Part shown: positions 37,207-49,000 of the stretch, piece by piece | Position numbering within the stretch: position 1 is the stretch's first letter | How the letters are laid out: each line of letters opens with the position of its first letter | Assembly: GCA_900708905.1 (NCBI GenBank) | Contig: CAADRB010000013.1 | Location: 841,586-905,585 of the forward strand | DNA: 64,000 nucleotides | Source: Hymenolepis diminuta | Taxonomy: Eukaryota; Platyhelminthes; Cestoda; Cyclophyllidea; Hymenolepididae | Reading direction: 5' to 3' | Translations under genes and position numbers: made by a program | The notes under the pieces: generated by a model | Told to the model about the DNA's origin: nothing | The model's input: the letters and a program-made list of their open reading frames with translations, nothing else | Database searches by the model: none

Positions 37207-38006
37207 GTAAATTTCTTTTGCCTGATATTAATGATGCAGCTGAAATATCCAGCCATTTTCAACTGAGTATTGATCATATCCTGATTAGCCAAAAGTAACA
37301 AATGGCGTAAGATTTCAAGATCAAACCAATCTGATAGTGATATAATATGAAGTCATGGGAGCCGGAACCGTTCATGCTGTTAGTTTAATGACGATAGTAA
37401 GCATGCATACAATTATTTCTTCGTGCGACAGTCAAATGCAATTGTTACTATCATCACCTGGTGACTGGCATTTGCGAAGACTTTTTCAATCGACTGGAAA
37501 GGATTGTGATTCGGACCACCAGCTGTTTATTGAGATATCCCTCATCTATTAGTTACTGGTAAATTATTTTGCAGTTGCATGAGTTAAATTTCTTCCTTCT
37601 TTTTAGGTACTTTCGTGTTTGGAATACAAACAGGAATAAAGCCGAGATAGAAGTAAACTTGCGCCAGTATCATGTACATAATGCCATTGGGATTTGGAAT
37701 TGAAAAATCTGGAAAGTCCTGCGTTAGTGGCGTTAGCAGACACATCTATTATTTATTTAGATTCCCAATACGAATCAGTGCTAACAAAAATTGTCAGTAC
37801 TGCCCATTTAATTGGATGAAGTGCTTAAAAAGAACTTTATTTACAAAAGAATTAATAAATGCACGAATATTCTAATTATAATTGCTTTAATTCCTTTAAT
37901 TAAATCTAATAATAGAAAATAAGTGATCATATTTTATTTGGGCTTTAAATTAATAACACATTGTGCGCACATTAGAACACTCCCAAGGTTAGGTTGTTCC
38001 CGCGTA

Positions 38007-38932
38007 ATGGATGAAAATAGCCTAGAAGGATCTTTTGTAATTCCTGGTTAGATATTATTTCAATTTTTATACTTTCTAGGTGAATTTCTTGGTGTAAAGA
38101 GTGAAAATACAGAGGAAGGGAATTGCACTCACGTCAGTTCAGGCAAAATTCTTGCTGCCGTTGCTGGTCGTGTGAAAGTGGATAAAGATGGCTCATATGT
38201 AGTTGATTATACCGTTTTATTTCATTTTTCATTAGAAAAAAATATCAATTGTTCCATTTCAAGAAGCGAGCCCAACTCCTGATATTGATTCAATTGTTCT
38301 CGCCAAAGTAATATTTTCAATTACCCTCTAAATGTCTGCTTCAGATTACTTCTATCAATCGTCGATTCGCTCGATGTGACATAGTTGCAATTGGCAATCG
38401 AGTTCTTGCAGGTCCTTTTCGGGGACTGATTAGACGGGAGGATATTCGAGAAACCCAGAAAGATCGTGCTGAACCATCACTCTCTTTCAGACCTGGAGAT
38501 TTAGTTCGAGCGAAAGTGATTAATATTGTGGGTTCGAGCTCTGGTTCCTACATTTCGTCATGCCTTCCCGCTGCTGACGAGTGTTCTCCAATGGTTGGAA
38601 CTATTGTTGCAGCTGCTCGGACAGTCGCAGGCGCCGTTCAGCCATCTCCTGCCCACGCTGTGTGCGGTTCCAGTTCAGCAACCACGACCTACCTTCTCAC
38701 AACTGCTCAACCAGAATTCGGCGTCGTAGTTGGCTTTGGACGGCCGTCTTTCAGTGGAATGACAGAAGTGCTTGGTGCTACTAGTGGTTGCCCACTCCTA
38801 CCTGCTTCCTGGACAGAAATGGTTTGCCCTAGGACCCTAACTCGATATCCAAGGAAGGTGGCTCGAGTGCCAGATGAACTTACGGATATTTTGTGCTCGA
38901 GTGCTATGCAAGGCACAGGTACTTCTGAGTGA
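38007..38932 (+). CDS. EXOSC1: Exosome complex component CSL4
   Basis: CSL4 is one of three S1/KH cap subunits of the RNA exosome. Exons: 38007-38046, 38080-38198, 38236-38307 and 38345-38932; introns 33, 37 and 37 bp; 272 residues against about 195 in human. The N-terminal domain (VIPGEFLG, THVSSGKILAAVAGRVK) is followed by the S1-type domain: IDSIVLAKITSINRRFARCD, FRGLIRREDIRETQKDR and SFRPGDLVRAKVINIV. Then come about 49 residues absent from the human protein (from residue 140) rich in Ser and Ala, and the family resumes with TYLLTTAQPEFGVVVG and SWTEMVCPRTLTRYPRKVAR. A further extension separates these two blocks. The insertion is a multiple of three and flanked by GT and AG, so it could be a retained or optional intron. 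The start is fixed by an upstream ATG whose exon splices in frame to GEFLG. Confidence 0.93.
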
Positions 38933-39949
38933 AGTCTATGTACATTGTGTACAAATTATTAAGCTGTAATGTTTCTGTTTTGTAAATGAGGAGTTCAATT
39001 TGATAATCTGTATTCAAGTAGCTTCAATCCCATGTAGCTAGTTATCTTAAGAGCTAGACCAAACTAGACTAGATATCCTCCCATTAAAACTACTGACCTT
39101 CTTTGGGCTAACAGGATGCAACGATCCTTCACGAGTGAGAAGACCAAGAGTTAAGTGTGATCACGTGTTTATTGGACAGTTGGAAGTTGAGAGGAGCAAA
39201 AAAATATGAGGGGGAATTGGGACTGAATAGGATGCGACAATGCTGAGGGCGAACAATCTGGATTGAGGGACAGGGGGAATGAGGTTGTTAAGACTGTTGA
39301 TTGATTTTGTGTTCTTGTCGACAATTAGGGAAGAGCTGAACCAGAAATTACGCATTGCATAGAGGGACTGAGCAAGCTTGAGTCAGAATGCGCAGGTGCC
39401 ACGGTGTTATCAGTCTTTATAATCTATGTTTCGAGACATTTCTGAAATGGTCTGAAGATCTTACTAAATACTGGCATACTTTTACCGACATCTCTCGAAA
39501 ATAGTCTAATAAAATTTGGTCTGATTAGTATTAAACGCGACCTAGGCTTTGATAGGTAGGTAGTTATGTGAGTTGACCTTCACGTGAGTTTATGAATGAG
39601 TTGATTGGAAGAGGGAAGCAACTATGATTCAGGAGAAGGGGGATATTAACATCTGATTTGTGCAAGTATGACCAGATGGGGAAATAAATGATTAACTGTT
39701 GGAAACAAGGAGTACTTTAAGTGACTAGTTAATGAAAATGAAACTGAATAACAATGAATTTTAGGTGACAAGTGTTGGAAGCGTAAAATTCATGAAAACT
39801 TGGAGATTTATTGAATAATTTGAGTGCTATACCAAACAGATATCAATAAACATAGCGATCAAGAACGATGAAAGGTTGGGAACAGTATTCCACTCAGGCG
39901 ATCAGTGTGTAGAAAGAAACTTAAATAGCGTCCAATCATCGAGCGAGGA

Positions 39950-40060
39950 CATAGACAGTTAGCCATGACTGACGTCTCACGAAGAAATATTTTTATCACT
40001 AGCCACCTCCCGATCATTCTGGCGACATTAGTGTCTTGATCTGCTCCTTCGATGTGCCAG
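39950..40060 (-). repeat. R1 repeat fragment, inverted orientation
   Basis: On the minus strand it reads GGGAGGTGGCTAG, then ATATTTCTTCGTGAGACG and CAGTCATGG, matching the middle of R1 copy 1 with divergence. Confidence 0.55.
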
Positions 40061-40455
40061 TGTGCAAATAATATCTATGAATCGATACCAATTCTAAGTC
40101 CGAGAGGATATGACAGTATTCATTAGCTTGTATTCATCTAATTTTCGTTTATAGCGTGCATTCGAGCCTTCCTGATTCAGCCATCATTTACAGCCGAGCC
40201 ATTGGAATGGAGGGAAAGGTAACATATGGATTATTAATATTCCAACAGATAGTGAGCACAAAATATGGAAGAGGACAATTTTAAAAGCCTTTTGATATCG
40301 TTTACTGAAAACTTATGATGGTGAGTTGGGCTTCCTGGACCCCTCTCCTATGGAGATGCTAGCGGCAGCTAAATTAAATTTTTAATCTATCAAGAAGAAC
40401 GTAGAATGTGTTATGAACGTGTTGAATCATAACTCTGTGCTGTTACGTGGACGGT

Positions 40456-40702
40456 GGTCACATCGATCAATGAAGCTACTCATGTCCCTGGATCAGTGCA
40501 GAAGTGGCCGGGCAGCCACCCCAATTTACTGATAGGTGAAATAGGTTTACATACAGTACATTTCTTCGTTAGACTGCAGCTATGTCTCGTCGTCGATGTC
40601 TGGCGTCTGTTTAGGCATATAAACACACAGCTGGACCGCCTGTGGATGCCGCAGTCGAGACCTTATCGCCAGTTGTTGATGAACGTTTGCTGCCTATAGC
40701 AT
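40456..40702 (+). repeat. R1 repeat, copy 3
   Basis: Carries the R1 landmarks in order: GGTCACATCGATCAA, CTACTCATGTCCCTGGATCAG, GGGCAGCCACCCCAATTTA, ACATTTCTTCGTTAGAC, CTATGTCTCGTCG and ACCGCCTGTGGATGCC, ending GCTGCCTATAGCA. Confidence 0.8.
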
Positions 40703-41239
40703 TTTCCGTCCAAATATGAGATTGCCATCTTGGGTAATTGAGACGACTCCTTTGGTCAGTCAGGGTGTTGTTTAGTATCTGAGCGTTTCATTCAACAACG
40801 CCTAAAAGAATGTCAAGTATTTGTTTTACACACGTTAAGGTCTGCTAAATAGTAAAACATATGAGAATCATTTTTGTGGAAAATATTATTTTCTTATATG
40901 TAGCGTTGTCATACGGCAATTTTTGTTGGTCGTTCATTAACGAATAAAGGACAATAAAGCAGTTACCTCCTTGACACCAAACCCGCTCTCGTTATCACAA
41001 CCTGCGTTCTACTCACTCAGCTCTGATATTTACTCGCTTTCTTTCATTTGCTCTTCTTAAGTTCTCACATTACCTCCTCTTCATCCAGCACATTCCTCCA
41101 ATTTTGCCTAATGCACACTTACCAACTTAATGTTGAGAAAGGCTGTTGCATTCTTGTTACATATAAGAAAATAATATTTTTCACAAAATAATTCTTTTAT
41201 GTAATTTACTTTATTTTTCACTTTTTAATTCCTACTTCT

Positions 41240-41460
41240 TTTAATGCCCTTTAATTCGAACGAGTTCATTTACATTACGATTGTAAATGGCACAGATGAT
41301 AAATCGACCTATAGATACGAAAACGTGCCTCTTGTGTTGATACAGCGGTTTGGGTCGTTTTGTATTGTGGTGTTGTCGGGTCGTGTTTGTAGCTAGTGTA
41401 ATGTCTTAGAGAATCTAAGAGTCCGTTACGATATCCTACAGAGAAGGGCAGGTTATAACA
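41240..41460 (+). repeat. Interspersed repeat family R2, copy 1
   Basis: Shares an ordered set of blocks with 52198-52402: ATTCGAACGA, TTTACATTAC, GGTTTGGGTCGTTTTGT, TTGTGGTGTTGTCGGGT, a GTAGCTAGTG-like block, GAATCTAAGAGTCCGTTAC, and ACAGAGAAGG ending TTATAAC. A small palindrome (CTTAG, five bases, CTAAG) sits near the end. No coding capacity is recognised; it could be part of an LTR, TRIM or other retroelement. Confidence 0.75.
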
Positions 41461-43000
41461 ATTCTGATAGGCCTATGGGAGACCAATACATCAAAGTTCA
41501 AAGAGCGGCCTGAATGATACGCGGGTTTATATGTAAAATGAACAAGGTTAAAAGATGGGTGCAGACGAAATGACGGATCGATTGTCGAAGAGGGAATGAT
41601 ATGGTAACATAAAATGATAAACAAATTCTGTGAATTTAAATAAAGAAGTTCAGAATCATGACAAATGATACAAAGTTGAAATGCGTAAAGGTGAGCTATT
41701 TCTATTTCATGGTGATAAAACGCATACATTTAGAGGTTCAAGGTGTAGAATTGGCATGGGCTTCTTGGTGAAACTTTTATGATGATGACTTATTTAATGG
41801 ATCTATCCAAAGTTTCATTTGTCTCGGATGCATACTCAGTTTATCGAAGTGACTAAATAAAAAACCCACGTAAATTAATGGCTACATTACTATGTCATTG
41901 CTAGATCAGTAAGGAGTCCATGTAAGTTCAGATACTTCCCTTTAGAATGGGTATAGAAAAAAATATTCATAAACATTAATTTGATTTTTTATTGTCATTT
42001 TTTAATGACTGCATGGCGATGTCATACAAAACAATCTCGATAACCTGGAAGAAGGTCTATCGAGATGTACCATTTTAATCACATGATCTGCTTGCGAAAT
42101 TCACCCAAATGAAACTGAGTGTTTCACTCTGATATCATCTCAAAACATCGAAAGATTTCTTTTTCATTAAACCTAACGTCTGATTCAAGATGTAGCATTG
42201 TGCATTTGATAATTATATTACATTGGTAATTTTGGTCATTCTACTAAAGATGAGTGGTCATTTTTATAAAATCCATACTCATTAATGTTCACTGAATAGA
42301 AATATAGCTGTTCTTCAAAGCTATATAGTATCAATTCGATGTATGAGGGGATTGATACAGCATTGTTACTGACTGGAAAGACGTAGAAAAAAATAGCAGT
42401 ATCAACAACGAAAAGAGGATGAAGTTAATTTATTGATTTGACTTCTACAGAATCTGAATATAACAATTAGCATTGCTTTATTAAGTGAAAGGAGAGAGTC
42501 GCTGTCGTTGATCAATAAACAACTATTCACAAATTAGATTTGAAGCTCACGTCATAACTATTTTAATGCTTGAATGAAAATAAGTGCCAACAAAATTTAG
42601 GGGATAAACCACTTGCTCCTCCAATACATCGTGGTCAAATACTATTGAGCAAAATAGTGATTTTAGTAACTAAACATCTTTAAAACTAATTGAACAAAAT
42701 TTAAGGAAATTAATAATATGACTGTGATCATAGAGGGTCTGTAACAGGCAGTTTTCTGCTAGCAATCGCGTTGTTAAGTTTGAAAAAACATCAGTCCATT
42801 CAGAAAGTTATGCAATTTTTAAATACCTCAGTAATATAATCGTGCAATTTTAGTTTTTAGGTTAAATTATTTAAGTAAATAGTAAAACTTATATGAAAAC
42901 AAAAATCGCACAAATTTTGTTTTTTACTCTGGTTGTATCGGCGCACTTTTCGTGGGTTATCAAAGTCCAGAATATCTATCCCTATAAATCTCGTTCGGAA

Positions 43001-46000
43001 ATGGCTTCGATTGTTACTCCTGGATTAAAGACTGGCAGCAAACCCGATTTGATATCCATAATTAACGGATTTGAAGGCGATGTACATGATGCTGTTTTCC
43101 TTAACAAGGAAAATTATATTTTGACAAGTTCCGAGGATAGGTAATTTTTCCTTGCAATCAAACTTTTCAGATCTTTGAGGTTGTGGGTGATGCGAGATAG
43201 TGGCAGATATTGGCCGTCAGTAGAAAAGGTGCTTCCGAGTAAGTTGGTTTACATTTCCCTAATGCACTTTAGGTCCCGCTGTTATCATTTTGTACGACAG
43301 CCCAACAAGTCGAGTTATCACTGGCCTTGCAAATGGTACGATATCTGATTTCACTCTCACTGCTGACTTGAATTGCATAAATCATAATCGTGACATCCTA
43401 GCCCATGTTGACCGAATCACTGGTCTAATGTGGGTTAAGGAATTAAAACTCATCATTTCAACGTCGAAGGATCAGATGTGTACCTGGTTTAATGATGAAA
43501 CTGGTCAACCCATTGCTTCCTTTAATATTGAAGCTGTTGGAACATGCTTACAGTAAGTAAATCGTGTGCTCCTCTTTTAAACTCCTTAATATCAATTTTT
43601 AGGTTTGATGCCGCTACCAAGTGTCTATTTGTTGGCGATGCGAATGGAAGAGTCACACTTCTTAGCTTCGCAAAATCTCGTGATTTTTCGTCTTATGAGC
43701 TGATCCGTCAGTTGCACGGTCACACAAAAAGTGTCACCTCGATGTGTTGGGATGCAGTCACTTCTCGTCTCATCTCCTCTTCTGCGGATAATTCTGTCAT
43801 TCTTTGGGATATTGGTGGTGGAAAAGGAACTGCCTATGAACTTCAAGTGAGTTATTCCTGCCATCCTTATATTCACTTGTCGCTGAATTGGGATTTATGA
43901 GCTCTCGACTTTTTTATTCTTGTGGTTCTCATAATGCTGCGCTAACCTGTCTTATCTAGCTCGACTATTAATGCAAAAATTTCAAAATTTTTTAAAATCT
44001 AGTATCATAGTAGATTATGTTAAATCATTTTCGAAGTGCAATAAAGTTTTATTGAAGTAAAATGTTTGACTAATTAAATGAGCCATACGAATTTGGCAAG
44101 TATTCTAACCTTTCCATTTCCCATACTAAAAGTAGATTTATTTAAATTTATTTTGAAAGTTAAATCTTCTACTCCTTATAAGAGTTATTTTTTGCATATG
44201 TTAGGCCTTCATTTATTTTTAGCTTTCCTTTGTTCTGGTGTTAGTGTACTAATTAAATTAGATTAAACTGTTTCCTATCATTTTATGGAAATGTTCCTTT
44301 TTAAATCTTCACCTTTTCTCTAGCCTTTCCAAGAGAGTTGTTATTAAATAACTCTGAGGGGGGTGAAAGTACACCTATACTGGATTCCTGTAGCAGGGTA
44401 GCATCATTTATCGTAATCTTGACCATTCAGTTGTGAAATAGGGAAATTGTTTAACACGTCATTTAAGGCCAGTTCGGTTTCTTAAACATTCACTAATTTG
44501 GTCTGTCTGGGGTTGAGGTCAGTATGCCAACTCTATTTGGGAAATCTTAATTTGTCTCTATTTCTATGATATAATGTTCTTTCTCCTATTCTGTCATATT
44601 AAAGCACGAATCGAATCGTTTCCGTTTCACTTAAAGTTTCGAAAGATTAACGAAGATTTCAATTTCTTTTATTAATCCTTACCTGTGAATGTACAAAATT
44701 TTACCACTAAACGATTGCGTTTCTGTCAAATTTTAGTCCATTTCTTTTAAGTGCTAATATACAAAGAAATAGATTTGATAAAATATAGTTAAAACCTCCA
44801 ATTACTGTTATTCTCATTACACTCGAGACGGAAGAAGGTCGACTTTATTCACCTAAATAGTTAATAAAGAACTCTTTTGAACTATGCCAACCCAATTTAT
44901 CAAGTCCTAACATATAATTAACGGCCAGGGTAGAAGTATTCACGTTTAACTAAGTGACTAAGGTAATTAACATGAAATTAAGGTCAGGTCTTGACAGATC
45001 ACTAGAGTTTTCACATCCAGCTTTTAGGAGATTCTTAACGGCCGTAGGCCTATTGTAATTGACTGAACTATTATCTTTATTGTTCATTTATTCACATAGT
45101 GAATTATTAAAAACGTGATCATAATACAAAATTTTGTGCAACATACTATCCTATCTGCTTCATGACGCACCTTAAAGATCTCCTCAGGTGATGCTCGAAT
45201 ATTAGTGTACAAGGGACTGATTTCTTAAAAGGAAAAAAACTGAAAGTTGCTTCTCGTCATTGTGGATCGCCTTGAAGGACTCTTAAGTGCTATCTGGAAA
45301 TAGTTTTTTAAATAGCATCTATACCTCTTCTGTAGGGTCACAAAAACACTGTCACAACGGCCAAATGGTGGCACAAACCGTTGTCATCCTCAGTCAAAAA
45401 CGGTGAAAATTCTTCATCGGCCAGTGACGCACGCCCAGGAGCTAACTATGCAACCTATGTAATCTCCGCAGGTCTAGACGGTCTGGTCTACTTCTGGCTA
45501 ATCGATGGAGAGGATTCGCGCGGCAAGCGGGTGCATCGCCAAGAGACGCCCAACTGGGCCGAATCGGACGTCTGTCAACTTTGCAACGCCGCCTTCTTCT
45601 GGAATATCAAGAAAATGTGGTCCGATATGTCTGTCGGTGTTCGACAGGTGAGTTTCTTATGTCCCAACCAATTTTAACATCATCGTTAACGTGAAGTTTT
45701 TTGCAAGAGCCATTTTGAAGAGAAGCTGAGCTTACAATCACAGGTCCAAATGATTTGATTTTTTTCACAAAACTAGACAATAGGAGGCTTTGGGGCGAAC
45801 CAAGGGAGATAATTAGGGAGAAATATGGGGAAATAAAGGTGCAGATTACCTTCCCCCTATCCAGGTAAATTGTTGTTAAATTTAAGCTCAAAGCCAAATA
45901 CTCGATTAATGAATCGAAACTTGTGATGTTTATGCAATATGGCGTTGATTTATTCGCCATTCTGAACAAAAGAGTTAATTTCTGGTAAGCTATTTTTCGA

Positions 46001-49000
46001 TAAGTATTTATCCGTGTGGTCGATTATTTTAATCAGAATCGCCACTGTGCTTGGTGATCTCTTACTTGTCAGGTGAGCACATTTCTGCTGCCGAAATGTG
46101 AAGTGATATTATCGCAGTTAATTTGCTTTTAATGTTATTGCAATTTACAGTTTATCGAGCAGATAGAGAGTGGAAGGGACAGAACGTGAGACAGAATGCG
46201 AAGAAATCCAGTGACATTATACGATTTTATTATCGATTGTAGTGGACTTTGGACTTCGATGGAGACCCAAATTCACATTGAAGTTTATGCTAATTAAATA
46301 CACAAAACGTAATCTATTCTACAACTCCCACTGTTGGACTACTAACTCTATGCCATTATATTGCTCGCTACATTGTACTCCCCGAAGTTAGAAGGCTAGG
46401 GAGTAACTGATTGTGTCTATCCAATTTAGGCACTGTTGAGACGCTGTTTTGTGAGCTGTTTCACATAGTTTTAGGAGACCTAAACAAGGCGATTTTTAGT
46501 TGCAGAATGCAAAAGTCTTATTAATTCGCTAGACAGCCAGAAATGTGAGGAGTGGCGCATCACTATCTTAAATTTGGCGTTTTTTCCATTAAAATCAATA
46601 ATCTAATTTTTTTATTAGGGCTCGTATTGAAAAAGGAAAGACCTTCGAGATAATTTTGTGAATTTTGCTTTTGAAAAGTACGACCTCAAATCGGATTCCT
46701 TGAGTCACAGTACATACAAATGCTTCTGTAATTAATTTCACGAAGTTTCACGATAGTTTGGAATTATTCTCCACTATGAATTCAAATTCAGGTGTGTATT
46801 TTCATAGTAACACATTGAATCGCTTTTCTAATCTTATAATACCCCTTCTACCTACTGATAACGGTTAGTTTAGCTGGCGTATATTTGCTGTTCAGCATAA
46901 AATGCTTATACCTATTCGTTTTTTTGTTAATTTCACCATTGAAAGTGATCCACAGAATCAGATGTATTTAGATTTCTGTGAGTAGTAATTTAAAGTCAAC
47001 GAATAACTCGGACTAATATCTTTGGCTTCATAGATGCTGATTTTAAGATATTGAAACCTGGTAAAAATGGAGTGATGTAAAAGGCATAAAACTCACAGAT
47101 TTAACGAATTGTTAGGGTATGGCTGTGAGATTTCTGCTCTGTTGTTCATTCCCTTCTTGATTACTCCTTCGTTAACCCGGGAAAAATTGTGTGTTTAATT
47201 AATCATTTGAAGAACTTCCCGGGGTTATTGAAGAAAATGTTAATACTTAACTTGAGTAAAGTGTAATAATTCTGCAGCTGTTCTTATGAACAATTTGTAT
47301 TCTATCATCCCTTCTGCTGACCAAAATTAATCTGTGTGGTTGGGCATCCACGTTGCTGGATATTCGCCGATGGATAGTGAGCAGGAATAAAACGTTCTAG
47401 GAGGAGGAACTGTTCAAGGCAATCATCAAAAATTTTTTTTTTATTCGGTGCTGTGCGTATATTTTGTGGCTCCGAAATTGCTGATCTTTAATTGTATCTT
47501 TCTGTATCAATTTCTGTATACCTTTTTCCCCTTGCATTTAGAGTTTCAGCTATGTTGGAAAAGTCTAGAACTCACCGAAGGCATAATACGTAACTTTGGT
47601 CAAAATAGTGTCTCCTGTAGTGGGTGGTTAGTTGGTTGCCCCATTTTCCGCATCCATTTATGTGACTGTGTATTGAAATTGATTACACGATCAGTTGTTT
47701 ATTTCACTTGCAATAGGGGCACCAGTAGTCTAAAATGCAAGCACTCCTAACGTATGCGTTAGCTGTACTTAATTAGTATTCATTTATTAAATCACACTTT
47801 ATCAGTATAACCCATCAGCTGATATATGTTGGATTCTCAGATCTCTATCACCAAATCAAATAAGGAGTAATATTATCGTTGAAAGACTTACGTATTATCA
47901 GTTTTCTGAATGGTAACATTTTTTGCGGCCTTTTTCTGTTTACGTACCCTGCATACTGCCTTTATGTTGACAATGTTGACAGTTCTTAAGTGAAAATGAA
48001 GTCCGAATCATATACCGCCCACCTGATTAATTGTGATGTTTATTCAGATGGCGATATTTACATAACTAAATAGTGTTTTAAATATGTATTTTATATTAGA
48101 AATTATTCACTGCCTCATGGCATCAACGCCAACGTGTACTTCAACTCTTGTTGATAGAAATTAAATGGTAAAAATTACCAACCGTATTAATTAAAGACCG
48201 AGCTTGTAGAATGCCAGGCTGAGGGGTTTATAAGACTTATCTCACTCCAAGGTAGATGTTGAAAGACGCTTCTCGTCGACGGGTTTGGAGGATCATACCA
48301 GTTAGTATCAGGGATGCAAATTTCAGTTTTTATCAGCTTAAACACTCGACAGTAATGAATATGGTAATATTGCAACTCCCCACTTTTTCATCTCTAGCAA
48401 CTTCTCCTGGCATCAAACAGATTATATCTAGTTTGTGATTTATGTGGCGATGCAAATATCAACTATTTCAAACCTGCATTTATAAAAACTAATAATCCAG
48501 AATGAGCTTCTCAAGTAATCCAAAGCATAGAGCTGTGTTGAAATAGTCACTTTTCAAGAACGATTTCTCGATATTTTACCCTCCATACCTTTCGATAAAT
48601 ATTATACTGAAAGCTTTGCATCTTTAAATCCAAGTCACATCTTAGCATGACCATTAACAGACAAATTTGTGTCGATCGTATAAACTAAATATTACCAGTT
48701 ATGATAAGTTCCAATAAATAGTGGATAAGGTCAGTTTGATGTTAACGTGGGAATTTTCAGACAGTTTACCTACGAACGTCAATCTTAACCATTGATTAAT
48801 ACTAATTTTCCTCCTAAAATAAATAAAAGGTCTAAGAAAGTGAACTTTGTGAATGTCAAGTTCATACTACCCTTCCCTAAATTGTCCTATAAGCTGGTAT
48901 CAAGGGACAGAAAGGACAAAAGTGTACTCGTAAATATACCTTCATTGTCTTTCAGCACCACTGTCGACGCTGTGGAAAGGCAGTATGCGAGAAGTGTTCC

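Larger units (their letters stand above)
35288..38006. other. Region between the AKAP10-like gene and EXOSC1
   Basis: Contains a possible small spliced gene (35761-36142) and a truncated R1 copy (37110-37206). The rest is AT-rich with no recognisable gene. Confidence 0.5.
38933..43000. other. Intergenic between EXOSC1 and WDFY, repeat-bearing
   Basis: Four kb without a recognised gene. It holds an inverted R1 fragment (39950-40060), R1 copy 3 (40456-40702) and an R2 copy (41240-41460). An ATTAAA at 39083-39088 could serve EXOSC1 polyadenylation. Confidence 0.55.

Noticed and set aside
43625..43876. Minus-strand frame opposite a WDFY exon
   Set aside because: Shadow of the WD40 coding exon, no domain of its own.
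47448..47750. Hydrophobic frame within a WDFY intron
   Set aside because: Cys/Phe-rich composition expected of AT-rich intron DNA, with no homology or splice support.
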